A DNA stretch of 64,000 nucleotides from Novosphingobium sp. Fuku2-ISO-50 (GTDB lineage: Bacteria; Pseudomonadota; Alphaproteobacteria; Sphingomonadales; Sphingomonadaceae). The notes below the pieces were generated by a model. It did no database searches. It worked only from the letters and a program-made list of their open reading frames with translations, and was not told where the DNA came from. Made by a program: the position numbers and the translations under genes. The stretch spans positions 124,001-188,000 of the forward strand of contig NZ_KQ954288.1 of the NCBI RefSeq assembly GCF_001519055.1. The letters are read 5' to 3'. This document shows positions 38,462 to 48,108 of this stretch, piece after piece (the first letter of the stretch is position 1; each line of letters starts with the position of its first letter).

Positions 38462-39646
38462 ATGTGCATGACAGCCTATGACGTGATCGTGGTCGGCGGC
38501 GGGCCTGCCGGGCTTGGCTTTGCGCGCGCACTAGCGGGCTCGGGCCTGCGCCTCGCGGTGGTGGAACGCAGCCCGCGCGCGGCATTGGCCGATCCGGCGG
38601 ACGACGGGCGCGAAATCGCGCTGACGCACCATTCGGTCGCCACGTTGCGCAAGCTGGGCGCGTGGGACGCGCTGCACGCCGACGAAATTGCCCCCTTGCG
38701 CGCGGCGCATGTCTTCAATGGCGGATCGCCCTTTGCCCTGTCGTTCGATACCGCGGGCAGCAAGGCGGGGGCCGGTCCATTGGGCACGATGGTCCCCAAT
38801 CACGCGATACGCCGCGCACTGTTTGCGGCGACAGAGGGACAGGACGGGCTAGACCTGATGACCGGCGTCGGCGTGACCGGCGCGCGGGCCAATCGCGCAG
38901 GCGCGTCAGTGACTCTCGATGACGGGCGCGTGTTGACCGCGCGGCTGCTGGTCGCAGCGGATTCGCGCTTTTCGGCCATTCGCGATCAACTGGGGATTGC
39001 GGCGCGGATCAACCGTATCGGCAAATCGATGATGGTATGCCGCGTGATGCACGAAGCCGATCATGACGGGATCGCCACCGAATGGTTCGACCATGGCCAG
39101 ACGATCGCGATGTTGCCGCTCAGCGGGCGGCGTTCGTCGGCGGTTCTGACTCTGCCGTGTGCCGAGATCGACCGGCTGGCCGCGCTCGATGCCGATGCGC
39201 TCGGTGCGGAATTGACCCGGCGCTTTTCCGGTCGGCTTGGCGCGATGCGCGTGCTCGACCGGGCGCATGTCTACCCCTTGGCGACGACCTGGTCGCATCA
39301 CTTTGCCGCCGATGGCGCCGCGCTGATAGGCGATGCGGCGGTGGGGATGCATCCGGTAACGGCGCATGGCTTCAATCTGGGCCTCGCCGGCGCGACACGG
39401 CTGGCCGATCTGATTGCCGCAGCGGCGGCAAAGCGGCGCGACATTGCCTCGCCCTTGCTACTCCGGCGCTATGAAACCGCGCACCGGCTGCAATGCCGGC
39501 CGCTTTACGACGCGACCGCGATGATTGTCGGGCTCTATACTGCGGAAAGCCCGGCAGCGCGCGCCGCACGCCATGTGACCTTGCGGGCTGCTGCACGCTT
39601 GCCGTTTTTGCGGCAAAGTGTCAGTCGCCTGCTGATGCAGTCCTGA
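38462..39646 (+). CDS. UbiH/UbiF-family FAD-dependent monooxygenase
   Basis: A flavoprotein hydroxylase of about 394 residues, related to the ubiquinone-pathway enzymes UbiH, UbiF and UbiI. An N-terminal dinucleotide fold DVIVVGGGPAGLGFARALAG, the GREIALTHHSVATLRKLG segment and the C-terminal FAD motif ALIGDAAVGMHPVTAHGFNL define the family. Ubiquinone hydroxylation is the likely role, but related enzymes act on other aromatics. Start codons at 38462 and 38468 are equally credible. The desaturase gene follows 18 bp downstream on the same strand. Confidence 0.87.
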   Translation: MCMTAYDVIVVGGGPAGLGFARALAGSGLRLAVVERSPRAALADPADDGREIALTHHSVATLRKLGAWDALHADEIAPLRAAHVFNGGSPFALSFDTAGSKAGAGPLGTMVPNHAIRRALFAATEGQDGLDLMTGVGVTGARANRAGASVTLDDGRVLTARLLVAADSRFSAIRDQLGIAARINRIGKSMMVCRVMHEADHDGIATEWFDHGQTIAMLPLSGRRSSAVLTLPCAEIDRLAALDADALGAELTRRFSGRLGAMRVLDRAHVYPLATTWSHHFAADGAALIGDAAVGMHPVTAHGFNLGLAGATRLADLIAAAAAKRRDIASPLLLRRYETAHRLQCRPLYDATAMIVGLYTAESPAARAARHVTLRAAARLPFLRQSVSRLLMQS

Positions 39647-39664
39647 TCCGGAGTTCCCCCCAAA

Positions 39665-40774
39665 GTGCAGCCAGCGCCCATCCTCGCCCCCTCGTCAAAT
39701 CACGACGAAACGCCCCGCAAAGGCGCGCGCATCACGCTGTCCGGCATGGCGGACGATCGTGAACTGTTGCGCACGGCCGCCGAATTGACCCGCGATCTGC
39801 AAAAGCCGCGCGCGTGGATCTATTGGCCCGATTTTCTCGGCTCGGCGGCAGTCGGCTATGGCTCGCTGACGGGCGCGATCCTGGCGCATTCGCCGTGGGT
39901 GGCGCTGGCCTTTGGCGTGCTGGCCATTTTGGCGCTCTATCGCGCGACCTTGTTCATTCACGAGATTACCCATCTCAATCACGCGCTGCTCCCCGGATTT
40001 CGCTTCGTGTGGAATCTGGTGATCGGGGTGCCGACGATGCTGCCCTCGTTCATGTACGAAGGCATCCATACCCAGCATCACACGCGCACCAAATACGGCA
40101 CCGCCGAAGATCCCGAATACTTGCCGCTGGCGCTGATGAAGCCGTGGAGCCTGCCGTTCTTTTTCCTCGTTGCCGTGTTCATGCCGGTCGGGCTGATCCT
40201 GCGGTTTGGCGTGCTGGGGCCGCTGTCGATGATCATCCCGCCATTGCGCCGGGTGGTGATGGAGCGGCTTTCCGGGCTTCAGATGAACCCCTCTTATCGC
40301 CGCCGTCCGCCCGAAGGCGAATTTGCACGGCAATGGTTCTGGGAAGAGCTCGGCGCGTCGCTGGTGGCCATGACGATCATCGCCACGGCGGTGACCGGGC
40401 TGCTGCCGCTCCATGCGCTGCTCGTCTATATGGCGATCATCGCCGGGGTGGCCTTGCTCAATCAGGCGCGCACGCTGGTCGCGCATCGCTGGGAAAACGA
40501 AGGCGAGCCGCTGACCGTAACCGCGCAGTTCCTGGACAGCACGAATGTGCCTTATGGCATCCTGCCCCGGCTGTGGGCGCCGGTGGGCCTGCGCTTTCAT
40601 GCGCTGCATCACTTGTTGCCGAGCCTGCCCTATCATTCGCTGACCGAGGCGCACCGCCGCATCGCAGGCGCAATGGGCCAGGATTCGACGTATGCCAAAG
40701 CGAACTATCCGACTTTGCGCGGACTGCTCGCCCGCCTGATTTCCAGCACGATGACGCGCGGAATGACGGGCTGA
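39665..40774 (+). CDS. Membrane fatty acid desaturase
   Basis: A di-iron membrane desaturase of up to 369 residues. Three histidine clusters are visible: HEITH (about residue 99), HTQHH (about residue 136) and HALHH (about residue 317). Hydrophobic segments lie near residues 57-95, 110-125, 160-190 and 237-262. It should introduce a double bond into an acyl chain or a related lipid. A GTG start at 39665 is used; ATG at 39746 is an alternative that removes 27 weakly conserved residues. It is probably cotranscribed with the monooxygenase. Confidence 0.86.
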   Translation: MQPAPILAPSSNHDETPRKGARITLSGMADDRELLRTAAELTRDLQKPRAWIYWPDFLGSAAVGYGSLTGAILAHSPWVALAFGVLAILALYRATLFIHEITHLNHALLPGFRFVWNLVIGVPTMLPSFMYEGIHTQHHTRTKYGTAEDPEYLPLALMKPWSLPFFFLVAVFMPVGLILRFGVLGPLSMIIPPLRRVVMERLSGLQMNPSYRRRPPEGEFARQWFWEELGASLVAMTIIATAVTGLLPLHALLVYMAIIAGVALLNQARTLVAHRWENEGEPLTVTAQFLDSTNVPYGILPRLWAPVGLRFHALHHLLPSLPYHSLTEAHRRIAGAMGQDSTYAKANYPTLRGLLARLISSTMTRGMTG

Positions 40775-40838
40775 CCGGACAAATCCGACCCCCGGGCCAA
40801 AGCTGACTTCCGGGCAAAAAGGCGTTAGGGCGAAAGGC

Positions 40839-41273
40839 ATGACCTTTCGCCTGACCATTCCCGACGATCCCTCGCCCGCCGACCGGGAAGCCGTATTGGC
40901 CCCCTTGCGCGCCTATAACATCGCGCAAGCCGGCGATCCGCGTATCCGCCCGGTCGCGATCCTGATCGCCGCCGAAGACGGAACGCGCGAAAGCGGGTCA
41001 TGTGGTGGCGGGCTATGGGGCCGGATCGGCTATGACTGGCTGTTCGTCGAATTGCTTGCCGTACCCGAAGCCGCGCGCGGACAAGGACTGGGCCGCGCGC
41101 TGATGCAACGGGCCGAAGCGATCGCGCGCGAGGCGGGCTGCGCCGGGATCTGGCTCGATACGTACGAATTCCAGGCGCGCGGGTTCTATGAACGGCTGGG
41201 CTTCACCCTGTTTGGCACATTGCCCGACCATCCCGTTGGTCAGCGGCGCTTTTTCCTGATGAAACGCCTGTGA
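40839..41273 (+). CDS. GNAT family N-acetyltransferase
   Basis: A 144-residue acetyl-CoA-dependent acetyltransferase. The fold is shown by LFVELLAVPEAARGQGLGRALM, whose RGQGLG part is the pyrophosphate-binding Q/RxxGxG/A motif A, and by the C-terminal FQARGFYERLGFTLFGTLPD typical of motif B. The substrate is unknown. The stop codon touches the tandem repeat at 41273-41333, which separates this gene from convergent smpB. Confidence 0.87.
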   Translation: MTFRLTIPDDPSPADREAVLAPLRAYNIAQAGDPRIRPVAILIAAEDGTRESGSCGGGLWGRIGYDWLFVELLAVPEAARGQGLGRALMQRAEAIAREAGCAGIWLDTYEFQARGFYERLGFTLFGTLPDHPVGQRRFFLMKRL

Positions 41274-41333
41274 CCCAATTCAGCTGTAACCCGCGTCAGT
41301 TGTGCCCGATTCAGCTATGCCCGATTCAGCTAT
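41273..41333. repeat. Tandem 15-bp repeats between the GNAT and smpB stop codons
   Basis: Two identical units GCCCGATTCAGCTAT (41304-41318, 41319-41333) preceded by two diverged units (41273-41287, 41289-41303). The last unit includes the final codons and stop of smpB on the minus strand. Confidence 0.85.
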
Positions 41334-41808
41334 GTTCGCGCATGATGCGCGCCTTGTCGCGCTGCCATTCGCGTTCTTTGGTCGTGGCGCGTTTGTCGGC
41401 GGCGTTTTTGCCGCGCGCGAGCGCCAGTTCGACTTTGGCCCGGCCGCGCCCGTTGAAATAGACCGACAACGGCACGAGCGTCATGCCCTTGCGCTCGACC
41501 GCGCCGTGAAAACGGCTGATCTCGCGCTCTTTGAGCAAGAGTTTGCGCACCCGCTTGGGTTCGTGGTTGTACCGGTTGCCATGGCTGAATTCGGGAATGT
41601 TGGAATTGATCAGCCAGACTTCGCCGTTTTTGACTTCGGCATAGCTTTCCGCGATCGAACCCTGGCCAAAGCGCAGCGACTTGACCTCGGTCCCGGTCAG
41701 CGCGATCCCCGCCTCATAGACATCGTCGATGAAATACTCGAAGCGCGCGCGCCGGTTTTCGGCGACGATCTTCTTTTTGTCGAATTCGGGTGGAGTGGGA
41801 CGCGCCAT
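41326..41808 (-). CDS. smpB: SsrA-binding protein SmpB
   Basis: SmpB binds tmRNA and brings it to stalled ribosomes for trans-translation. The 160-residue protein has the typical start [62 protein letters not shown] and the basic C-terminal tail [16 protein letters not shown] segment ([19 protein letters not shown]). The ATG is at 41808. Tandem repeats lie at its 3' end and about 80 bp upstream of its start. The tmRNA gene itself is not in the window. Confidence 0.96.
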   Translation of the reverse strand: MARPTPPEFDKKKIVAENRRARFEYFIDDVYEAGIALTGTEVKSLRFGQGSIAESYAEVKNGEVWLINSNIPEFSHGNRYNHEPKRVRKLLLKEREISRFHGAVERKGMTLVPLSVYFNGRGRAKVELALARGKNAADKRATTKEREWQRDKARIMREHS

Positions 41809-41890
41809 GGTTCGACGGCATGTAGGGCGATGCGCGCGGAAATGCAAAGGTGCAGAAAGAGGCGCAGGCGATATTGCGCCGCATGGTCCG

Positions 41891-41926
41891 GCCACATGAT
41901 CTGCCACATGATCTGCCACATGATCT
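41891..41926. repeat. Three tandem 12-bp repeats between smpB and the patatin gene
   Basis: Three exact copies of GCCACATGATCT in the divergent promoter region of smpB and the patatin-like gene. Regulatory meaning unknown. Confidence 0.9.
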
Positions 41927-41971
41927 GATTGCCGTCATCACCCGTTCATCCTTCGCAGTGCAGCACGCGCC

Positions 41972-43099
41972 ATGAAACAGGAACCATTCAGCCACATGAC
42001 CAAGACCAACCACGGCGAATCCTGCGTGCTCGTGCTACAGGGCGGCGGCGCGCTCGGCGCCTATCAGGGCGGCGTGTTCGAGGCACTGGCAGCCGCCGAT
42101 TTCTGCCCCGACTGGGTCGCGGGCATTTCGATCGGCGCCGTCAATGCGGCGCTGATCGCGGGCAATCCGCCCGAACGGCGGGTGTCGGCGCTGCGCGCGT
42201 TCTGGGAGAATGCGTCGGGCCGGGTGCCCTTTGCGGCGCCGTTCGAGGACGGCTGGGGGCGAAAGCTGTTCAACGAGGCGGCGGCGGCGACGGTCGCGAT
42301 GACCGGGGTGCCCGGCTTTTTCACGCCGCGCTGGCAGATGCCGTGGATGGCGCTGCCCGGTTCTGCGCAAGCGATCAGCCTTTACGACACCACGCCTTTG
42401 CGCGAAACGCTGCTCGAACTTGTCGATTTCGACTTGCTCAACGACGGGCCGATGCGGTTCAGCGTTGGCGCGGTCAACGTGCTGAGCGGCAATTTTGTCT
42501 ATTTCGATAATCGCGACCGCCGTATCGGGCCCGATCATATCATGGCCAGCGGCGCGCTGCCGCCCGGATTTGCCCCGGTGATGATCGATGGCGAGCCTTA
42601 TTGGGACGGCGGCATCGTCTCGAACACCCCGCTGCAATATGTCCTCGACGAACGGGGCAAGCATCCGCTGCTGGTATTTCAGGTCGACTTGTTCAGCGCG
42701 CGCGGGATGATGCCGCGCACCCTGGCCGAAGCGGCGCAGCGCGAAAAGGACATCCGCTTTTCCAGCCGCACCCGGCTCAACACCGATGTCCACACGCATA
42801 TCGCGGAATTGGAAGCAGCGGTCGCCCACCTGCTGGAAAAGCTGCCCGACAGCGTCAAGGACGATCCCGACTATCGCGCGTTGATCACGCGGCGCAGCGG
42901 CGGCCCGGTGACCATCATGCATCTCATCAATCGCCCCGAAGACTATGAATCGCAGGGCAAGGACTACGAATTCTCGCACACGACGCTGACCGGTCATTGG
43001 CAATCCGGCAAGGATGACGTCATCAGTTCGCTGGCAAGTCCGCGCTGGCGCCGCCGCGTGCCGCCGGGCCATGGTATTGTCACGCTCGATCTCGAATGA
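41972..43099 (+). CDS. Patatin-like phospholipase with C-terminal DUF3734
   Basis: A serine lipid acyl hydrolase of 375 residues. The oxyanion hole is in [18 protein letters not shown], the nucleophile Ser in [16 protein letters not shown] (GxSxG) and the catalytic-dyad Asp in [16 protein letters not shown] (DGG). The C-terminal third matches DUF3734, common in such proteobacterial patatins. It lies 29 bp before a 3-hydroxybutyrate dehydrogenase gene, an arrangement also found in polyhydroxyalkanoate or lipid metabolism clusters, so a role in storage-granule or lipid turnover is plausible but unproven. An alternative start is the Met at residue 9. Confidence 0.9.
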   Translation: MKQEPFSHMTKTNHGESCVLVLQGGGALGAYQGGVFEALAAADFCPDWVAGISIGAVNAALIAGNPPERRVSALRAFWENASGRVPFAAPFEDGWGRKLFNEAAAATVAMTGVPGFFTPRWQMPWMALPGSAQAISLYDTTPLRETLLELVDFDLLNDGPMRFSVGAVNVLSGNFVYFDNRDRRIGPDHIMASGALPPGFAPVMIDGEPYWDGGIVSNTPLQYVLDERGKHPLLVFQVDLFSARGMMPRTLAEAAQREKDIRFSSRTRLNTDVHTHIAELEAAVAHLLEKLPDSVKDDPDYRALITRRSGGPVTIMHLINRPEDYESQGKDYEFSHTTLTGHWQSGKDDVISSLASPRWRRRVPPGHGIVTLDLE

Positions 43100-43128
43100 T
43101 TCGCATCCAACCAAACGGAGCCCTCCCC

Positions 43129-43911
43129 ATGACTCTCGACAACAAGGTTTCGCTCATCACCGGGGCAGCCAGCGGCATCGGCTTTGGCATTGCCCGCCGC
43201 TTTGCGGCTGCCGGAGGGCGCGTCGCGATCGCCGACTTGCGGCTTGACGCGGCCGAGGCGGCAGCGGCGGCGATCAATGCCGACCATCCCGGCGCGGCGA
43301 TCGCCGTGGCGATGGATGTCAGCAGCGAGGATGACGTCAACACCGGCGTCGCCAAAGTGGTCGAAACCTGGGGCACGGTCGACATTCTGGTATCCAATGC
43401 GGGGATTCAGATCGTCAACCCGGTTGAATCATTTGCCTTTTCCGACTGGAAAAAGATGCTCGCGATCCATCTCGACGGTGCATTTCTGACCAGCAAGGCG
43501 GTCCTGCCGCACATGTATGCGCAAGGCAGCGGCACGATCCTGTTCATGGGGTCGGTCCATTCGAAGGAAGCCTCCCCGCTGAAAAGCGCCTATGTCACGG
43601 CCAAGCACGGATTGCTCGGGCTGTCGCGCGTGATTGCCAAGGAAGGCGGAGCCAAAGGCGTGCGCAGCAATGTCATCTGCCCCGGTTTTGTCCGCACGCC
43701 GCTGGTGGACAAGCAGATTCCCGAACAGGCGAAGGAATTGGGGATCAGCGAAGAGGACGTGGTCAAGAAAGTCATGCTCGGCCAGACCGTTGACGGCGAA
43801 TTCACCACGGTCGAGGACATTGCCGAAGTCGCGCTGTTCTTTGCCGCTTTTCCGACCAACGCGCTGACCGGCCAGTCGCTGACCGCCAGCCACGGTTGGT
43901 CGATGACCTGA
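43129..43911 (+). CDS. bdhA: D-3-hydroxybutyrate dehydrogenase, SDR family
   Basis: Interconverts (R)-3-hydroxybutyrate and acetoacetate with NAD(H). The 260 residues match classical bacterial BdhA in length. [16 protein letters not shown] is the cofactor motif, [13 protein letters not shown] the NAG segment, [20 protein letters not shown] holds the Ser-Tyr-Lys triad, and [20 protein letters not shown] is the BdhA-type substrate loop. The ATG at 43129 follows ACGGAG by about 9 bases. Probably cotranscribed with the patatin gene. Confidence 0.9.
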   Translation: MTLDNKVSLITGAASGIGFGIARRFAAAGGRVAIADLRLDAAEAAAAAINADHPGAAIAVAMDVSSEDDVNTGVAKVVETWGTVDILVSNAGIQIVNPVESFAFSDWKKMLAIHLDGAFLTSKAVLPHMYAQGSGTILFMGSVHSKEASPLKSAYVTAKHGLLGLSRVIAKEGGAKGVRSNVICPGFVRTPLVDKQIPEQAKELGISEEDVVKKVMLGQTVDGEFTTVEDIAEVALFFAAFPTNALTGQSLTASHGWSMT

Positions 43912-44546
43912 ACGAGGCGGCCCGTCCTCCCCCCAATTGCCCGTCAATAAAAAGAGAGATGGACCGCATGGCGGTCATATCCCGGGCGAATACGGGGGGG
44001 ACGCCCGGCATACGTGATCAACGGCAAGCCGGAATTCGAGCCGATCCGATCGCTCCACGAACCCGACGCCGGGATCACCACCTCCAATTCCCGGCCAGAG
44101 GCGGGCTGGGATCAAAATCGCGGCTGCCCCGTTCCGGCGCGGCGCAACGATGGTTGCGTGCATGGCCAGACATGGGAGCCGCCCACAAATCGAAGGAGCG
44201 AAACCAACGGGGGCTCCACCATTCTCTTGTTCGCTGGATTAAGTATCAAATACCCATTTGCAGCACAACTGCCGCAGGCCCGTTAAAAGGCGCGTAAAAC
44301 AGGGCGTATAGGTAAATTGCACCACAACCGATGCAACTATGCATCACTCTGCGCAGACGTCGAAATTTTCTGTTAACCAAAAATATGCCAAATCGCCGAT
44401 CAAAGAGATGCCCTATTTAGGACGATCGTCAAATTTTGACAGACAGACACGCTCCAGCCAACGCCGGACGTTTCGCGGCAACCAAGCCGTATTATTGACC
44501 CCGGGGCGACCGCACGCTCACGCGCCGCCGCCCCGGAGGAAACGAT
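43912..44546. other. 635-bp region without a convincing gene
   Basis: Lies between the bdhA and dapA 3' ends. The left half is GC-rich with short frames that lack family motifs or matching codon use; the right half (44230-44460) is notably AT-richer. A GC-rich inverted repeat (CCGGGGCG ... CGCCCCGG) near 44500-44535 could be the dapA terminator. It may be a decayed gene; nothing specific is recognised. Confidence 0.45.
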
Positions 44547-45428
44547 TTACAGCAGGCCGGCGTGAATCAGCGCGGCATCGACCGCCTTGCGCGCAGGCTC
44601 GCTGCAGGTCACCAGCGGCAGGCGCAGTTCCTCGGTGATCCAGTCGTGCACGCGGGTCAGCGCATATTTGAGCGGCGCGGGCGACGCATCTTCGAACATC
44701 GCATAGTGCAGCGGATAGAGCCGGTCGTTCAATTCGCGCGCGCGGACGAAATCATTGGCCGCACAGGCTTCCTGGAAATCGGCACACAGACGCGGCGCGA
44801 CATTGGCGGTGACCGAGATGCAGCCCACCGCGCCCGCCGCATTGGCCGGCAGCGCGAGTTCGTCATCACCCGAAAGCTGGCAGAAATGCTTGCCGATGCC
44901 CATGCGATGGTCGGTCACGCGCGACAAGTCGCCGCTCGCATCCTTGATGCCGATGATCCGATCGGGAAAGCGCCGCGCGAGTTCGCACACCGTTTCGGGC
45001 AGGATGTCGGTCACCGTGCGGCCCGGCACGTTGTACAGAATGATCGGCAGATCGTTGTGTTCGGCAAGATAGCTGAAATGCGCGAGCAATCCGGCCTGGC
45101 TCGGCCGGTTGTAATAAGGCGCGACAAGCAATGCCGCCGTAGCACCGCTCTTCTTTGAAAAATTCATGTGCAACAGCGCGTTCATCGTGTCGTTGCTGCC
45201 GCAACCGGCGATGACCGGAACCCGGCCCGCCGCCTGTTCGACGCAGACTTCGATCACGCGATGGTGCTCGGCATTGGACAACGTCGAATTTTCGCCCGTC
45301 GTGCCGCATGGCACCAGCGCCGACGACCCGTTCTCGATCTGCCATTCGACCAGTCGCCGAAACGCTTTCTCATCCAGCGCCCCATCGCGAAAAGGTGTCA
45401 CGAGGGCCGGAATGGAGCCGGAAAACAT
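44547..45428 (-). CDS. dapA: 4-hydroxy-tetrahydrodipicolinate synthase
   Basis: Condenses pyruvate with aspartate semialdehyde, the committed step to lysine and diaminopimelate for peptidoglycan. In 293 residues: SALVPCGTTGENSTL (the Thr-Thr site), ILYNVPGRTVTDI (catalytic Tyr) and IIGIKDASGDLSRV (Schiff-base Lys). The ATG at 45428 follows TGAGGAA by about 9 bases. It is divergent from the lytic transglycosylase gene, pairing precursor synthesis with wall turnover. Confidence 0.97.
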   Translation of the reverse strand: MFSGSIPALVTPFRDGALDEKAFRRLVEWQIENGSSALVPCGTTGENSTLSNAEHHRVIEVCVEQAAGRVPVIAGCGSNDTMNALLHMNFSKKSGATAALLVAPYYNRPSQAGLLAHFSYLAEHNDLPIILYNVPGRTVTDILPETVCELARRFPDRIIGIKDASGDLSRVTDHRMGIGKHFCQLSGDDELALPANAAGAVGCISVTANVAPRLCADFQEACAANDFVRARELNDRLYPLHYAMFEDASPAPLKYALTRVHDWITEELRLPLVTCSEPARKAVDAALIHAGLL

Positions 45429-45530
45429 GGACTTTGTTCCTCAAGTTGGGGCATAATCAAGATCGGGCGGACAACGCGAGCCAAAGCACGCACGGTCACG
45501 AGTCCGCCTGATAAGGAGACGCACCCCCTG

Positions 45531-47567
45531 ATGTCCAGCACGGACATGCATAGAAAGCCCGGTTTGATGCGCTGGCGGCCTGTCCGCTCGCGCCGCTGGC
45601 TCGCGCTTGTGCTGGCTCCGGTGGCGGCAGGCTCGCTGGCGAGCGCCAGCGACGGCGATTACGACGGATCGACCTGGGACCGCGCGCGCGCGCAGTTGAC
45701 CAGCCAGAGCCAGGGCCCGATGGCGCAAGCGATCGAGCGGTGGAAGCTGCTGACCGCCAGCCCCCGGTTCGGCTTTTCCGACTACGCCGGTTTCGTCACC
45801 GGCTACCCCGGCTTTCCCGAGGAGGACCATCTGCGCCGCGCCGCCGAGGCCGCGCTCGATCACGAAGTCCCCTCGCCCGAGGCGCTGACGGCCTTTTTCG
45901 ACCGCTATCCGCCGCTGACCAACCCGGCGCGCGCGCAATATGCGCTCGCCTTGCGGACAATGGGCCGACCCGAAGCTGCCGAGATGGCGCGGGCGGCCTG
46001 GCGCGGCGGGGTGATGAGCGATGCGGCGGAAACCGCGATCCTGACCACTTGGGGCAGCACATTTGTCACCGCCGACCATGACGCGCGGATCGATGCGCTG
46101 CTTTGGGCCGGAGCCGCTGTTTCGGCGCAGCGGCTTTTGCCATGGACCTCTCCCGGCGTGCGCCCGATCGCGCAAGGGCGGCTGGCGGCGCTGGCGGGCG
46201 GCGATCCTTATGCCGCCGCCGCGCTTCCCACCGCACTGCTCGACAGCGATCCCGGCTTTGTCTTTCAGCGCGCGCGCGAATTGCATCGGCTGGGCCGAAT
46301 CGAGGCCGAAGCGGTCTATCTTGCCAATCGCCCGCTCCTGAACGCCCGGCCGCTCGATCGGCCGCACTGGATTGCCGAGCTTTTGTCTGCCGCACGCGGG
46401 GCCGCAGCGATGGGCGATTCGACCAGCGCGGCGCGCATTGCGCTGGGCGCCGCCGACGCCTTTGCCCCCGGTGAGGATGTCTGCCAGCAGCCTTATGCCG
46501 TGCGTGACGATTATACCTCGCTGACCTGGCTCGGCGGGACGAATGCGCTGTGGCGAAACCATGACGGACTCAATGCGGCGACGCTGTTCCGCCGCTATGC
46601 CGACGCGGGGCGCGGCCCCGGGGTCAAGGCCAAAGGGCTCTATTGGGCCGGGCTCTCGCTCACGCGCAGCGGCCATCCCGCCGAAGCGCAAGACGCCTTT
46701 GCCGGTGCGGCGCGCCATCCCGATCAGTTCTATGGCCTGCTCGCGCTCGAACGTCTGGGCCAACCGGTGCCGCGCCTCGCCGCCGCCACCGCGCCCGAAC
46801 CCACGCCCGAAGAACGCGCGCGCTTTGCCGCCGCGCCGCTGACGCAGGCGGTGCGCGAAGTCGCGCGGGCGGACGACTGGCACACGACAATCCGCTTTTT
46901 CAAGGAAATCGCCGAACAGCAACAGACTCCGGGCCAGCACCAGCTCGTTGCCGAACTGGCACAAAACCTTGGCCGTCGCGATCTCGGCGTGATCGTGGGA
47001 CAAGCCGCAGCAACGCATGGTTACCCGCAGTTCGAAGCAATCGCCTTTCCGCTGATCCCGGTCCCGCCGGGACAGGCGCGATCCTGGACCATGATCCATG
47101 CGATCATCCGCCAGGAAAGCCAGTTTGCGCAAAACGCGGTCAGCCATGCCGGAGCGCGCGGACTGATGCAGATGATGCCCAGCACTGCCGGAGAGCAGGC
47201 GGGCAAGCTCGGCCTGTCCTATTCGCCCAATCAGCTGATCGCCGACCCGCAGTTCAACATGGCAGTGGGCGGAACCTATTTCGGTCACTTGCTCCAGGTT
47301 TTCGGCGGCAGCTATCCGCTGGCGGTCGCCGCCTACAACGCGGGCGCGGGCAATGTCGGCAAATGGCTGCGCGCCAATGGCGATCCGCGCACCGGGCAGA
47401 TCGAATGGGTCGACTGGATTGAGCGCATCCCGCTGTCGGAAACGCGCGGCTATGTCACGCATGTCCTTGAAAACGCGGTCATCTATGAAACGATGAACCC
47501 CGACAAGGCAAGCTATGGCGGGCCCGATCCGCTCAGCCATTTTCTGGGCAAATCGCATCCGGGTTAA
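45531..47567 (+). CDS. Soluble lytic murein transglycosylase, Slt70-like
   Basis: A periplasmic enzyme that cleaves the MurNAc-GlcNAc bond and leaves anhydromuropeptides. The 678-residue protein has a hydrophobic signal segment (about residues 23-40), a long alpha-superhelical region with TPR-like repeats (about 60-500), and the C-terminal SLT domain. The domain contains AIIRQESQFAQNAVSHAGAR (catalytic Glu), GLMQMMPSTA and VAAYNAGAGNVGKWL. Its products would be imported by AmpG, encoded near the left end. An AAGGAG lies about 13 bases before the ATG at 45531. Confidence 0.93.
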   Translation: MSSTDMHRKPGLMRWRPVRSRRWLALVLAPVAAGSLASASDGDYDGSTWDRARAQLTSQSQGPMAQAIERWKLLTASPRFGFSDYAGFVTGYPGFPEEDHLRRAAEAALDHEVPSPEALTAFFDRYPPLTNPARAQYALALRTMGRPEAAEMARAAWRGGVMSDAAETAILTTWGSTFVTADHDARIDALLWAGAAVSAQRLLPWTSPGVRPIAQGRLAALAGGDPYAAAALPTALLDSDPGFVFQRARELHRLGRIEAEAVYLANRPLLNARPLDRPHWIAELLSAARGAAAMGDSTSAARIALGAADAFAPGEDVCQQPYAVRDDYTSLTWLGGTNALWRNHDGLNAATLFRRYADAGRGPGVKAKGLYWAGLSLTRSGHPAEAQDAFAGAARHPDQFYGLLALERLGQPVPRLAAATAPEPTPEERARFAAAPLTQAVREVARADDWHTTIRFFKEIAEQQQTPGQHQLVAELAQNLGRRDLGVIVGQAAATHGYPQFEAIAFPLIPVPPGQARSWTMIHAIIRQESQFAQNAVSHAGARGLMQMMPSTAGEQAGKLGLSYSPNQLIADPQFNMAVGGTYFGHLLQVFGGSYPLAVAAYNAGAGNVGKWLRANGDPRTGQIEWVDWIERIPLSETRGYVTHVLENAVIYETMNPDKASYGGPDPLSHFLGKSHPG

Positions 47568-47612
47568 GCGCCCCCTCCCCAAGCCGCCGTTCACGCGGTA
47601 TGGCCGCGCACA

Positions 47613-48104
47613 ATGAAACCCGATGGCAATCCGATTACCCCCGCCGGCATGGCCGCGCTGCGCGCACGCTATGACCACTTGCTCGGCACCGAGCGCCCGC
47701 AGATCGTCGAAATCGTCAGTTGGGCGGCAGGCAATGGCGACCGCTCGGAAAACGGCGATTATCTTTACGGGCGCAAGCGCATGCGTGAAATCGACCGCGA
47801 ACTGTCGTTCATCGCGCGACGGATGAAGGCCGCGCGCGTGATCGATCCGGCCGGACAACAGGACCGCACCCGCGCGCTGTTTGGCGCGACAGTCGAAATC
47901 GCCGACGAGGATGACAATCGCCGCGTGCTGACTCTGATCGGCGATGACGAACAGGACGCCGGCAAGGGCCTGATCGGATGGAGCGCGCCGATCGCCCGTG
48001 CGTTGCGCGGCGCCAAAATCGGCGATTTGCGCCGCGTGCGCCTGCCCGGCGGCGAAAAGGAATGGGAAGTGATCGCCATCACCTACCCGGCAACCGGAGC
48101 CTGA
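47613..48104 (+). CDS. greB: Transcription elongation factor GreB
   Basis: Stimulates RNA cleavage by backtracked RNA polymerase. The 163-residue protein has the N-terminal coiled coil with ITPAGMAALRARYDHLL, the tip region AAGNGDRSENGDYLYGRKRM with paired acidic residues (typical for GreB), and the C-terminal FKBP-like domain with LIGWSAPIARALRGAKIGD. The phosphatase gene starts 4 bp after its stop. Confidence 0.93.
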   Translation: MKPDGNPITPAGMAALRARYDHLLGTERPQIVEIVSWAAGNGDRSENGDYLYGRKRMREIDRELSFIARRMKAARVIDPAGQQDRTRALFGATVEIADEDDNRRVLTLIGDDEQDAGKGLIGWSAPIARALRGAKIGDLRRVRLPGGEKEWEVIAITYPATGA

Positions 48105-48108
48105 GGCC

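Noticed and set aside
43896..44297. A plus-strand frame of 133 codons after bdhA.
   Set aside because: It overlaps the bdhA end, lacks a ribosome binding site, and its composition matches random GC-rich DNA.
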